Shown here in pieces: positions 1 through 4,719 of a DNA stretch of 5,404 bases. Below the pieces are notes generated by a model, which searched no databases, was not told the origin of the DNA, and saw only the letters and a program-made list of their open reading frames with translations. Origin of the DNA: an uncultured Clostridia bacterium (GTDB lineage Bacteria > Bacillota_A > Clostridia > Oscillospirales > Oscillospiraceae). The stretch covers positions 1 to 5,404 of the forward strand of contig CAMKAP010000146.1 in the NCBI GenBank assembly GCA_946410505.1, given 5' to 3'. Both the position numbers and the translations under genes were made by a program. How positions within the stretch are numbered: the stretch's first letter is position 1; every line of letters begins with the position of its first letter.

Positions 1-798
1 GTCATTGAGCATTTTGAGATCGTGGTCATTGAGGGAGAGAATCGGTGCCACGACGATGGAGTCGCCGGTGTGCACGCCTACGGGATCCACGTTCTCCATG
101 CCGCAGATGGTGATGGCGGTGTCGTTGGAGTCGCGCATGACCTCAAACTCGATCTCCTTGTAGCCCTTGACGCTCTTTTCCACCAGCACCTGATGGACGG
201 GGGAGAGGCGGAAAGCGTTGGTGCCGATCTCAATGAGCTCGGCCTCGTTGTTGGCAAAGCCGCCGCCGGTGCCGCCGAGGGTGAAGGCGGGACGCAGTAC
301 GACGGGGTAACCGATGTGCGCGGCAGCCTGCTTCGCCTGCTCCAGGTCATAGGTGATCTCGGAGGGGATGACCGGTTCACCGATGGACTGGCACATCTCC
401 TTGAAAAGCTCACGGTCCTCTGCACGCTCGATGCTGCGGCTGCTGGTGCCGAGAAGGCGCGTGCCGCATTCGCGCAGGATGCCCTTGCGCTCCAGCTGCA
501 TGGCGAGGTTCAGGCCCGTCTGGCCGCCAATGCCGGGGACGATGGCGTCCGGGCGCTCATAGCGCAGGATCTTGGCGATGTATTCCAGCGTCAGCGGCTC
601 CATATACACCTTGTCAGCGATGGAGGTGTCGGTCATGATGGTCGCGGGGTTGGAGTTTGCCAGCACCACCTCGTAGCCCTCTTCCTTCAGAGCCAGGCAG
701 GCCTGCGTGCCCGCGTAGTCAAATTCCGCGGCCTGGCCGATCACGATAGGGCCGGAGCCGATGATAAGAACCTTCTTGATGTCCGTGCGTTTTGCCAT
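1..798 (-). CDS. carB: Carbamoyl-phosphate synthase large subunit, N-terminal part (runs off window)
   Basis: This is the amino-terminal 266 residues of the large subunit that makes carbamoyl phosphate from ammonia, bicarbonate and two ATP, the first step of pyrimidine (and arginine) synthesis in the cytoplasm. The frame is open to the window edge, so the gene is cut by the window, not broken. The protein starts [20 protein letters not shown], the hallmark start of CarB. The first ATP-grasp (carboxyphosphate) half shows [13 protein letters not shown] at 21-33, the EDR at 127-129, VLRPAF at 167-172 with Arg169, the glycine loop GGTGGG at 175-180 and [13 protein letters not shown] at 207-219 with Glu215. 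From my knowledge of the family, Arg129, Arg169 and Glu215 match ATP-site residues of the E. coli enzyme at the same numbers, so there is no insertion or deletion so far. The ATG is preceded by GGAGG (807-811) at 8 nt spacing. It follows pyrC by 20 nt and is surely cotranscribed. carA is not adjacent upstream. Confidence 0.97.
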   Translation of the reverse strand, partial: MAKRTDIKKVLIIGSGPIVIGQAAEFDYAGTQACLALKEEGYEVVLANSNPATIMTDTSIADKVYMEPLTLEYIAKILRYERPDAIVPGIGGQTGLNLAMQLERKGILRECGTRLLGTSSRSIERAEDRELFKEMCQSIGEPVIPSEITYDLEQAKQAAAHIGYPVVLRPAFTLGGTGGGFANNEAELIEIGTNAFRLSPVHQVLVEKSVKGYKEIEFEVMRDSNDTAITICGMENVDPVGVHTGDSIVVAPILSLNDHDLKMLND

Positions 799-818
799 TT
801 CTTATGCCTCCGAATCGA

Positions 819-2021
819 TTATGCTTCAGAGTAGACAACGTTTCCGTTGTACACAGTGAGCTTGCAGCGGCCGGACACGGTCTGCCCGGCAAAGGGAGTG
901 GCTCTGCCCCTGGAGAGAAACTCCCGGGGGTCGATCCTGTATTCCTCATCCAGATCCCAGACAGAGAAGTCATTCCCGAGAGGGATCCGAAAACGAGCGC
1001 GCGGGTTCGCGGCGAGAAGAGATACAAGGGTTTCCACGGGGAGGATATTCTTCTTTACAAGACCGGTATGGAGAAGGGGAAAGGCGGTCTCAATGCCTAC
1101 AATACCGAAGGCGCTCTTTTCGAGGCCCCTGGATTTCTCCTCTGTGCTGTGCGGCGCGTGGTCGGTGGCGATCATGTCGATGGTGCCGTCACACAGCCCC
1201 TCCAGCAGAGCCTCGCGATCTTCTCTTGCCCGAAGCGGGGGATTCATCTTGAAACGCCCGTCCTCCTGCAGATCGTTTTCATCCAGCAGGAGATAGTGGG
1301 GCGCTGTCTCGCATGTAACATCCACACCGCTTTTTTTTGCCTCCCGGATGAGCTGCACGCTTTCCCTGGTGGAGATATGGCATACATGGTAGCCGCAGCC
1401 GGTCTGGGCGGCCAGCTCCAGATCCCGTGCGATCTGCCCCCACTCGCTCTCGGAGCAGATGCCGCGGTGCCCATGTGCTGCGGCGTAAGCGCCGTCATGG
1501 ATATAGCCGCCGCGCAGGAGACTGTTGTCCTCGCAGTGGGCGACAATCAGCTTTCCCAGCGCCCTGGCCCTTTGCATGGCCTCGCGCATAAGCCCTTCGT
1601 CCTGTACGCCGTGCCCGTCGTCGGAGAAGGCGATCACCCGGTCGGCCATGGCTTCCAGATCGGCAATTTCATTCCCTTTTTCTCCGACCGTGATCGCAGC
1701 ATAGGGATAGACGGCGATACGGGCATCGCGCTCGATGATCTCCGTCTGTGCATGCAGATGCTCCGCACTGTCCGGCACCGGGTCCAGGTTCGGCATCGTA
1801 CATACCGCGGTATAACCGCCGCGGGCCGCCGCCGCAGTCCCCGTCGCAATTGTCTCCTTATAAGAAAAACCCGGCTCACGAAAATGCACATGCACATCGC
1901 AAAAACCGGGCAATAGGGCGTATTGACTTTGATTCAGGCAGGCAAAAGCCGCAGAAACATCCCCAATGAAAGGCGCGGCTCCCTCGCAGCAGATTCTTTT
2001 GACCTTGTCAAAAACGAGCAT
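819..2021 (-). CDS. pyrC: Dihydroorotase (class I type)
   Basis: This is a zinc amidohydrolase that cyclises N-carbamoyl-L-aspartate to dihydroorotate, the third step of UMP synthesis. The 400-residue product has every expected metal ligand: the DVHVHFREPG motif at 42-51 (His44, His46), the FSDDG loop at 132-136 with a metal-bridging Asp, AHCED at 161-165 (His162), CHIST at 214-218 (His215) and ATDHAPH at 285-291 (Asp287). MPNLDPVPD at 76-84 is part of the substrate-binding region. The Asp in FSDDG and the length place it with the Bacillus/Aquifex class I enzymes, not the E. coli class II type. The start was chosen because GGAGG (2031-2035) lies 9 nt upstream and MLVFDKVKRI is a typical N-terminus. 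The same frame stays open back to an ATG at 2093, but that lies inside the attenuator and has no ribosome site. It is the first gene of the operon and is followed by carB after 20 nt. Regulation by UMP/PyrR is inferred from the leader. Confidence 0.96.
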   Translation of the reverse strand: MLVFDKVKRICCEGAAPFIGDVSAAFACLNQSQYALLPGFCDVHVHFREPGFSYKETIATGTAAAARGGYTAVCTMPNLDPVPDSAEHLHAQTEIIERDARIAVYPYAAITVGEKGNEIADLEAMADRVIAFSDDGHGVQDEGLMREAMQRARALGKLIVAHCEDNSLLRGGYIHDGAYAAAHGHRGICSESEWGQIARDLELAAQTGCGYHVCHISTRESVQLIREAKKSGVDVTCETAPHYLLLDENDLQEDGRFKMNPPLRAREDREALLEGLCDGTIDMIATDHAPHSTEEKSRGLEKSAFGIVGIETAFPLLHTGLVKKNILPVETLVSLLAANPRARFRIPLGNDFSVWDLDEEYRIDPREFLSRGRATPFAGQTVSGRCKLTVYNGNVVYSEA

Positions 2022-2040
2022 GCGCAGATTCCTCCGTAAC

Positions 2041-2068
2041 AAAAAAGCCTTGCACAAAACGGCAAGAC
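2041..2068 (-). terminator. Leader attenuator terminator of the pyr operon
   Basis: In the minus-strand transcript, GTCTTGC (2068-2062) can pair with GCAAGGC (2053-2047), giving 7 bp including one G-U. The 8-nt loop is followed directly by six U residues (2046-2041). It ends only about 6 nt before the pyrC Shine-Dalgarno, so terminating here would prevent expression of pyrC and carB. Its 5' arm is also the 3' arm of the antiterminator, as expected for an attenuator. Confidence 0.85.
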
Positions 2069-2109
2069 AAAGGAAAGACGGAAACCGTCCCATATCATTT
2101 TTCTTGCCG
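2060..2109 (-). promoter_or_regulatory. Antiterminator stem of the pyr leader
   Basis: CGGCAAGA (2109-2102) is perfectly complementary to TCTTGCCG (2067-2060) in the transcript, giving 8 bp. Between the arms sits a small hairpin, GACGG-TTT-CCGTC (2089-2077). The downstream arm takes up six of the seven bases in the terminator's 5' arm, so the two structures exclude each other. The upstream arm overlaps the 3' foot of the PyrR-binding hairpin. When PyrR-UMP holds that hairpin, the antiterminator cannot form and the terminator wins. The pairings are read directly; the switch mechanism is established for the PyrR family. Confidence 0.8.
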
Positions 2110-2123
2110 ATCTCTCTGGGTCG
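2108..2123 (-). promoter_or_regulatory. PyrR-binding hairpin (anti-antiterminator)
   Basis: The minus-strand leader reads CGACCCAGAGAGATCG. The CCAGAGAG core matches the conserved PyrR-binding loop (family consensus, from memory, ARUCCAGAGAGGYU). CGA and UCG close the hairpin on both sides. The consensus U-G pair next to the core is replaced by C-A here. Only a short lower stem (CUU 2131-2129 with AAG 2105-2103) can be drawn, weaker than in Bacillus leaders. Its place about 10 nt after the predicted start site and just before an antiterminator/terminator pair makes chance unlikely. UMP-bound PyrR would bind here and promote termination. Confidence 0.78.
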
Positions 2124-2139
2124 TCTTAAAGTTATACCG

Positions 2140-2169
2140 ATTATAACGGCTTGGCCGCAAATTTGTCAA
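2140..2169 (-). promoter_or_regulatory. Sigma-A promoter of pyrC-carB
   Basis: On the minus strand, TTGACA (2169-2164) and TATAAT (2145-2140) are both perfect consensus hexamers, separated by 18 nt. Transcription should start near 2133, giving a leader of about 112 nt before the pyrC ATG. Such a strong promoter fits control by attenuation within the leader. Confidence 0.88.
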
Positions 2170-2184
2170 TCGGCGAAATGCACA

Positions 2185-2215
2185 GAAAAAACGCGGCTTT
2201 CGCAGCCTGTTTTTC
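2185..2215. repeat. Hairpin with A/T flanks between the divergent promoters
   Basis: An imperfect inverted repeat. GGCT (2195-2198) pairs with AGCC (2204-2207) around a 5-nt loop. The outer arms GAAAAA (2185-2190) and TTTTTC (2210-2215) also pair, with small mismatches or bulges between the two stems. On either strand it gives a GC stem followed by a U-tract, so it resembles a short bidirectional terminator. It lies in the 62 bp between the -35 boxes of the pyrC and regulator promoters and may insulate them. Its role is not proven. Confidence 0.45.
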
Positions 2216-2231
2216 GAATTCCTTTGGATAC

Positions 2232-2260
2232 TTGCACAGTGCTTCAAAAATGTGTAGAAT
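2232..2260 (+). promoter_or_regulatory. Promoter of the AraC-family regulator
   Basis: TTGCAC (2232-2237) and TAGAAT (2255-2260) are separated by exactly 17 nt and match the sigma-A consensus at 4 and 5 of 6 positions. The predicted start is near 2267, giving an untranslated leader of about 60 nt. The sequence AATAAGGACAG, repeated upstream of rhaB, overlaps the end of the -10 box. Confidence 0.7.
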
Positions 2261-2268
2261 AAGGACAG
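2258..2268 (+). repeat. Direct repeat copy 1 (candidate regulator site)
   Basis: AATAAGGACAG occurs here, across the -10/start region of the regulator promoter, and again at 3277-3287, upstream of the rhaB promoter, in the same orientation. Bound protein here would be expected to repress the regulator's own transcription. The assignment to the AraC-family protein is inference. Confidence 0.4.
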
Positions 2269-2316
2269 ATTTTGTGTTCAGACGCTTGCGCTATCCTTTG
2301 ATTTTCTGTATTTTCT

Positions 2317-2323
2317 GAGGGGG
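2317..2323 (+). promoter_or_regulatory. Ribosome binding site that decides the regulator start
   Basis: GAGGGGG is followed by two in-frame ATGs at 2325 and 2331. Measured from GAGG, the first is 4 nt away and the second 10 nt. Other genes here use 7 to 9 nt, so the second ATG is favoured, though the first cannot be excluded. Confidence 0.6.
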
Positions 2324-2330
2324 AATGGGC

Positions 2331-3281
2331 ATGAACGAGGCAATCATAGAGAGGCTTTCCCGCATCACGGAAGAAGAGCGGGAAATCCTCGCCGGGCGGC
2401 GGAGCATCGACCGCAGCATATATATGGACGGCAGCCGCGACGTGATCAGCGGAGAGAAGCTGCTGGAAAAGGACAAGCTGATCGCCGTGCGGCCCCATAC
2501 CCGTTTCATCGCCTTTCCAGAGCATACCCACGACTATGTGGAGATGGTCTATATGTGCCAGGGCACCACGAGACATACCGTGGACGGCAATGAGATCCTG
2601 CTGCGGCCCGGGGAGCTGCTGCTTCTCGGACAAAATGCAAGGCAGTCCATTCAGGCAGCGGGAGAAAACGATCTTGCGGTAAATTTCATCGTTAGACCGG
2701 AATTCCTCGGAGGCATCCTCCATTTCCTGGGCGATGAAGAGACGCCGCTGCGGCGTTTCGTTTTAGGAGCGCTGCGCGGAGACGGCGGAGTGGATTATCT
2801 GCTCTATCGTGTGACGGATTATCTCCCCGTACAAAATCTGGTGGAAAACCTGATCTGGACGCTGATCCAGGACACGCCCAACAAGCGGGGGATCCTGCAG
2901 CTTACCATGGGGCTTCTGTTCGCCCAGCTCTTGAGCCACACGGACCTTCTCTATGCTGCGGATGAGGAGCAGGAGATCACGGTGCGGACGCTGCGATATG
3001 TGGAGGAACGGTATCGGGACGGAAGTCTCACGGAACTCGCGGAGGACCTGAATTATGAGGTATCCGGTCTCAGCCGCTTCATTCTCCGCAATACGGGACG
3101 CAGCTATACGGAACTGGTGCAGGAAAAGCGCCTGAGTCAGGCCGCCTGGCTGCTGCGCAACACACGGGAGCGCGTGGAGGATATAGGCCGTGAAGTTGGT
3201 TATGAGAACATCAGCTATTTCCACCGCATTTTTCACCAGCGCTTTGGCATGACGCCGAAGAAATACAGAGATTGCAAATAA
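2331..3281 (+). CDS. AraC-family transcriptional regulator with cupin sensor domain
   Basis: A 316-residue cytoplasmic DNA-binding regulator. The N-terminal part is a cupin-like sugar-sensing domain: FPEHTHDYVEMVYMCQG at about 62-78 carries the paired histidines (65, 67), followed by HTVDGNEILLRPGELLLLG at about 82-100. A helical linker follows. The last 100 residues hold the two helix-turn-helix units of the AraC family. The first is around 232-253 (SLTELAEDLNYEVSGLSRFI). The second is around 281-313, with the family signature GYENISYFHRIFHQRFGMTP. Length is normal for cupin-AraC proteins. It lies 84 nt upstream of rhaB on the same strand, so a local regulator of the sugar genes responding to rhamnose or a related sugar is likely, comparable in role to RhaS/RhaR. 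The ligand and binding site are not shown by sequence. An ATG six bases upstream gives a protein two residues longer. Confidence 0.93.
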   Translation: MNEAIIERLSRITEEEREILAGRRSIDRSIYMDGSRDVISGEKLLEKDKLIAVRPHTRFIAFPEHTHDYVEMVYMCQGTTRHTVDGNEILLRPGELLLLGQNARQSIQAAGENDLAVNFIVRPEFLGGILHFLGDEETPLRRFVLGALRGDGGVDYLLYRVTDYLPVQNLVENLIWTLIQDTPNKRGILQLTMGLLFAQLLSHTDLLYAADEEQEITVRTLRYVEERYRDGSLTELAEDLNYEVSGLSRFILRNTGRSYTELVQEKRLSQAAWLLRNTRERVEDIGREVGYENISYFHRIFHQRFGMTPKKYRDCK

Positions 3282-3287
3282 GGACAG
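3277..3287 (+). repeat. Direct repeat copy 2 (candidate regulator site)
   Basis: The second copy of AATAAGGACAG overlaps the regulator's stop codon and ends 20 nt before the rhaB -35 box. That is a position suited to an activator. The A/T-rich palindrome at 3285-3301 follows directly and shares its last 3 bp. Confidence 0.4.
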
Positions 3288-3301
3288 TTTTTTAAAAACT
3301 G
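3285..3301. repeat. A/T-rich perfect palindrome upstream of rhaB
   Basis: CAGTTTTT-T-AAAAACTG: 8-bp arms around one central base, 3 nt after the regulator stop codon and 6 nt before the rhaB -35 box. In RNA it would give a weak A-U hairpin with no U-tract after it, so it is a poor terminator. As DNA it could be part of an operator or an upstream A-tract element. Confidence 0.5.
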
Positions 3302-3307
3302 CGGACC

Positions 3308-3336
3308 TTGGAAAAAGCCCTCCTGATCTATATGAT
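3308..3336 (+). promoter_or_regulatory. Promoter of rhaB
   Basis: TTGGAA (3308-3313) and TATGAT (3331-3336) are separated by 17 nt and match consensus at 4 and 5 of 6 positions. Transcription should start near 3343, about 23 nt before the rhaB ATG. The spacer contains the complete left arm of the inverted repeat at 3314-3362, so transcripts from here lack that arm. A sub-consensus -35 fits dependence on an activator. Confidence 0.6.
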
Positions 3337-3362
3337 ATTATCAGTAGAAACAGGAGGGCTTT
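3314..3362. repeat. Perfect 12-bp inverted repeat enclosing the rhaB promoter core and Shine-Dalgarno
   Basis: AAAGCCCTCCTG (3314-3325) and CAGGAGGGCTTT (3351-3362) are exact inverse complements, 25 nt apart. The right arm contains the rhaB ribosome site GGAGG (3353-3357, 8 nt before the ATG). The left arm is thus an anti-Shine-Dalgarno in any RNA reading in from the regulator gene. Transcripts begun at the predicted start near 3343 contain only the right arm and leave the site open. On the plus strand only UUU follows the stem; on the minus strand five U residues follow, so it could also stop antisense transcription. Binding by a protein as an operator is an alternative. Confidence 0.8.
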
Positions 3363-3365
3363 GCC

Positions 3366-4640
3366 ATGAACAAATACCTCGCAATCGACATCGGCGCTTC
3401 CTCCGGCCGCCATATTGTGGGCTGGATGGAGAATGGCGTGATGCAGACCGAAGAGGTCTACCGCTTTCCCAACGGCGTACAGATGCTGGACGGACACCTG
3501 ACCTGGAACATTGATGAGCTCTATTCCCATGTGAAGGAGGGCATCCGGATCGCTAAAGAGCGTTTCGAGGGTATCCGCAGCCTCTCCGTAGACACCTGGG
3601 GCGTGGATTACATCCTCATGAATGGCGGCGAGGAAGTGCGCCCCTGCTACGCTTACCGTGACAGCCGCACCGAGGCGGTGATCCCCGAGGTGCATGCAAA
3701 GATCGCTTTTTCCGAGCTGTATCGCCGGACCGGCATCCAGTTCCAGCCTTTCAATACGGTGTATCAGCTCTATGCAGACAAGCTTGCCGGGCGTCTCGAG
3801 GGCGTGACGGATTTTTTGATGATGCCCGAATACCTGATGTACAAGCTCTGCGGCGTCAAAGCGCACGAGTACACCAACGCCACCACCGGCGGCATGGTCT
3901 CTGCCGAGACCGGCGAATATGATCCGGCCATCATTCAGGCTCTGGGTCTGCCGCAGGACCTTTTCTGCCATCTGAGCCAGCCAGGTACCGTGATCGGTAC
4001 GTACGAGGGGATCCAGGTGGTCCTCTGCGCTACGCATGATACCGGTTCTGCTGTGGAGGGCATCCCCATGGAGACGGAGCAGCCTTATATCTCCTCCGGC
4101 ACCTGGAGTCTGCTGGGCGTCAAGACGACGAAGCCCATTACCAATGAGGCTTCGGAGCTGGCCAACTGGTCCAACGAGGGCGGCGTAGGATATAACCGCT
4201 ATCAGAAGAACATCATGGGCATGTGGCTCATCAACCGCCTGCGTGACGAGCTCTGCCCCGGAAAGCCTTTTCCGGAGATCGTACACGAGGCGGAACGGAG
4301 CGGCTTTGAGGAGACGGTGGACGCAAATGCCCAGGTTTTCCTGGCTCCTGAGAGCATGAAGGCCGCCTTTGACGACTCTTTGCAGAGCAGACCGCAGACT
4401 GTGGGGGATTACTTCCGCTGCGCCTATCGCAGCCTGGCTCTCAGCTATATGAACGCTATACAGGAGCTGCAGCACAACACCGGCAGGCATTATGACTGCA
4501 TCTACATTGTCGGCGGCGGTGCCAAGAACGCCTTCCTCAACGGTCTCACGGAAAAGGCCAGCGGCAAAAAAGTGATTGCCCTGCCCATCGAGGCCACGGC
4601 CATAGGAAATCTCCTGGTACAGCATAAGGCAATCGGATAA
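3366..4640 (+). CDS. rhaB: Rhamnulokinase, compact form (FGGY kinase family)
   Basis: This cytoplasmic kinase phosphorylates L-rhamnulose at C1 with ATP, before aldol cleavage. The 424-residue product opens with MNKYLAIDIGASSGRHIVGW, the phosphate-binding start typical of rhamnulokinases. It continues with HLTWNIDELY (44-53), SVDTWGVDYIL (74-84), AYRDSRTE (96-103), the substrate-region motif EYTNATTGG (168-176) and ATHDTGSAV (222-230) with the probable catalytic base Asp225. The ATP-domain motifs ISSGTWSLLG (242-251), NEGGVGYNRYQKNIMGMW (270-287), FLAPESM (325-331) and VGGGAKN (382-388) follow. The family is usually about 470-490 residues. Here the stretch before ATHDTG and the one after FLAPESM are short, and the protein ends right after EATAIGNLLVQHKAIG, without the usual C-terminal helices. 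All core motifs remain, so a compact active enzyme is more likely than a pseudogene. GGAGG lies 8 nt before the ATG. Fuculokinase is less likely because the motifs fit rhamnulokinase better. Confidence 0.92.
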   Translation: MNKYLAIDIGASSGRHIVGWMENGVMQTEEVYRFPNGVQMLDGHLTWNIDELYSHVKEGIRIAKERFEGIRSLSVDTWGVDYILMNGGEEVRPCYAYRDSRTEAVIPEVHAKIAFSELYRRTGIQFQPFNTVYQLYADKLAGRLEGVTDFLMMPEYLMYKLCGVKAHEYTNATTGGMVSAETGEYDPAIIQALGLPQDLFCHLSQPGTVIGTYEGIQVVLCATHDTGSAVEGIPMETEQPYISSGTWSLLGVKTTKPITNEASELANWSNEGGVGYNRYQKNIMGMWLINRLRDELCPGKPFPEIVHEAERSGFEETVDANAQVFLAPESMKAAFDDSLQSRPQTVGDYFRCAYRSLALSYMNAIQELQHNTGRHYDCIYIVGGGAKNAFLNGLTEKASGKKVIALPIEATAIGNLLVQHKAIG

Positions 4641-4652
4641 AGAATCAACATT

Positions 4653-4688
4653 CCTTCTTTCGCCTTGCATCTGCCGCTGCGAAGAAGG
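4653..4688 (+). repeat. Intercistronic hairpin between rhaB and the isomerase gene
   Basis: CCTTC-T-TTCGC (4653-4663) pairs with GCGAAGAAGG (4679-4688): 10 bp with one bulged T and a 15-nt loop. It begins 12 nt after the rhaB stop. No U-tract follows, so it is not an intrinsic terminator. It may protect the 3' end of the upstream message or adjust the relative yield of the two proteins. Confidence 0.55.
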
Positions 4689-4707
4689 GGTGCCAACAAA
4701 GTAAACC

Positions 4708-4712
4708 GGAGG
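4708..4712 (+). promoter_or_regulatory. Ribosome binding site that decides the isomerase start
   Basis: GGAGG is followed by in-frame ATGs at 4714 (1 nt away, too close) and 4720 (7 nt away). The second ATG is therefore the start. Confidence 0.8.
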
Positions 4713-4719
4713 TATGGAA

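Noticed and set aside
22..834. Open frame of 270 codons on the plus strand
   Set aside because: It is antisense to carB, whose protein is unmistakable; its translation is low-complexity and rich in Gly, Ala, Asp and His.
792..1916. Open frame of 374 codons on the plus strand
   Set aside because: It is antisense to pyrC, which carries all catalytic motifs; nothing recognisable is encoded.
2022..2093. Extended pyrC start at the in-frame ATG at 2093
   Set aside because: The added residues would be encoded by the attenuator itself, with no Shine-Dalgarno; GGAGG at 2031-2035 clearly serves the ATG at 2021.
1966..2262. 98-codon plus-strand frame over the pyrC start and leader
   Set aside because: It runs through the attenuator and the pyrC promoter in antisense and has no homology that I recognise.
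3285..3301. Palindrome as the regulator's intrinsic terminator
   Set aside because: The stem is almost all A-U and no U-tract follows it, so efficient termination is unlikely.
4714..4719. Earlier ATG for the isomerase
   Set aside because: Only 1 nt separates it from GGAGG; the ATG at 4720 has normal spacing.
4641..4719. Continuation of rhaB after a premature stop
   Set aside because: Reading on in frame after the TAA gives a basic, unrelated sequence that does not resemble the rhamnulokinase C-terminus.
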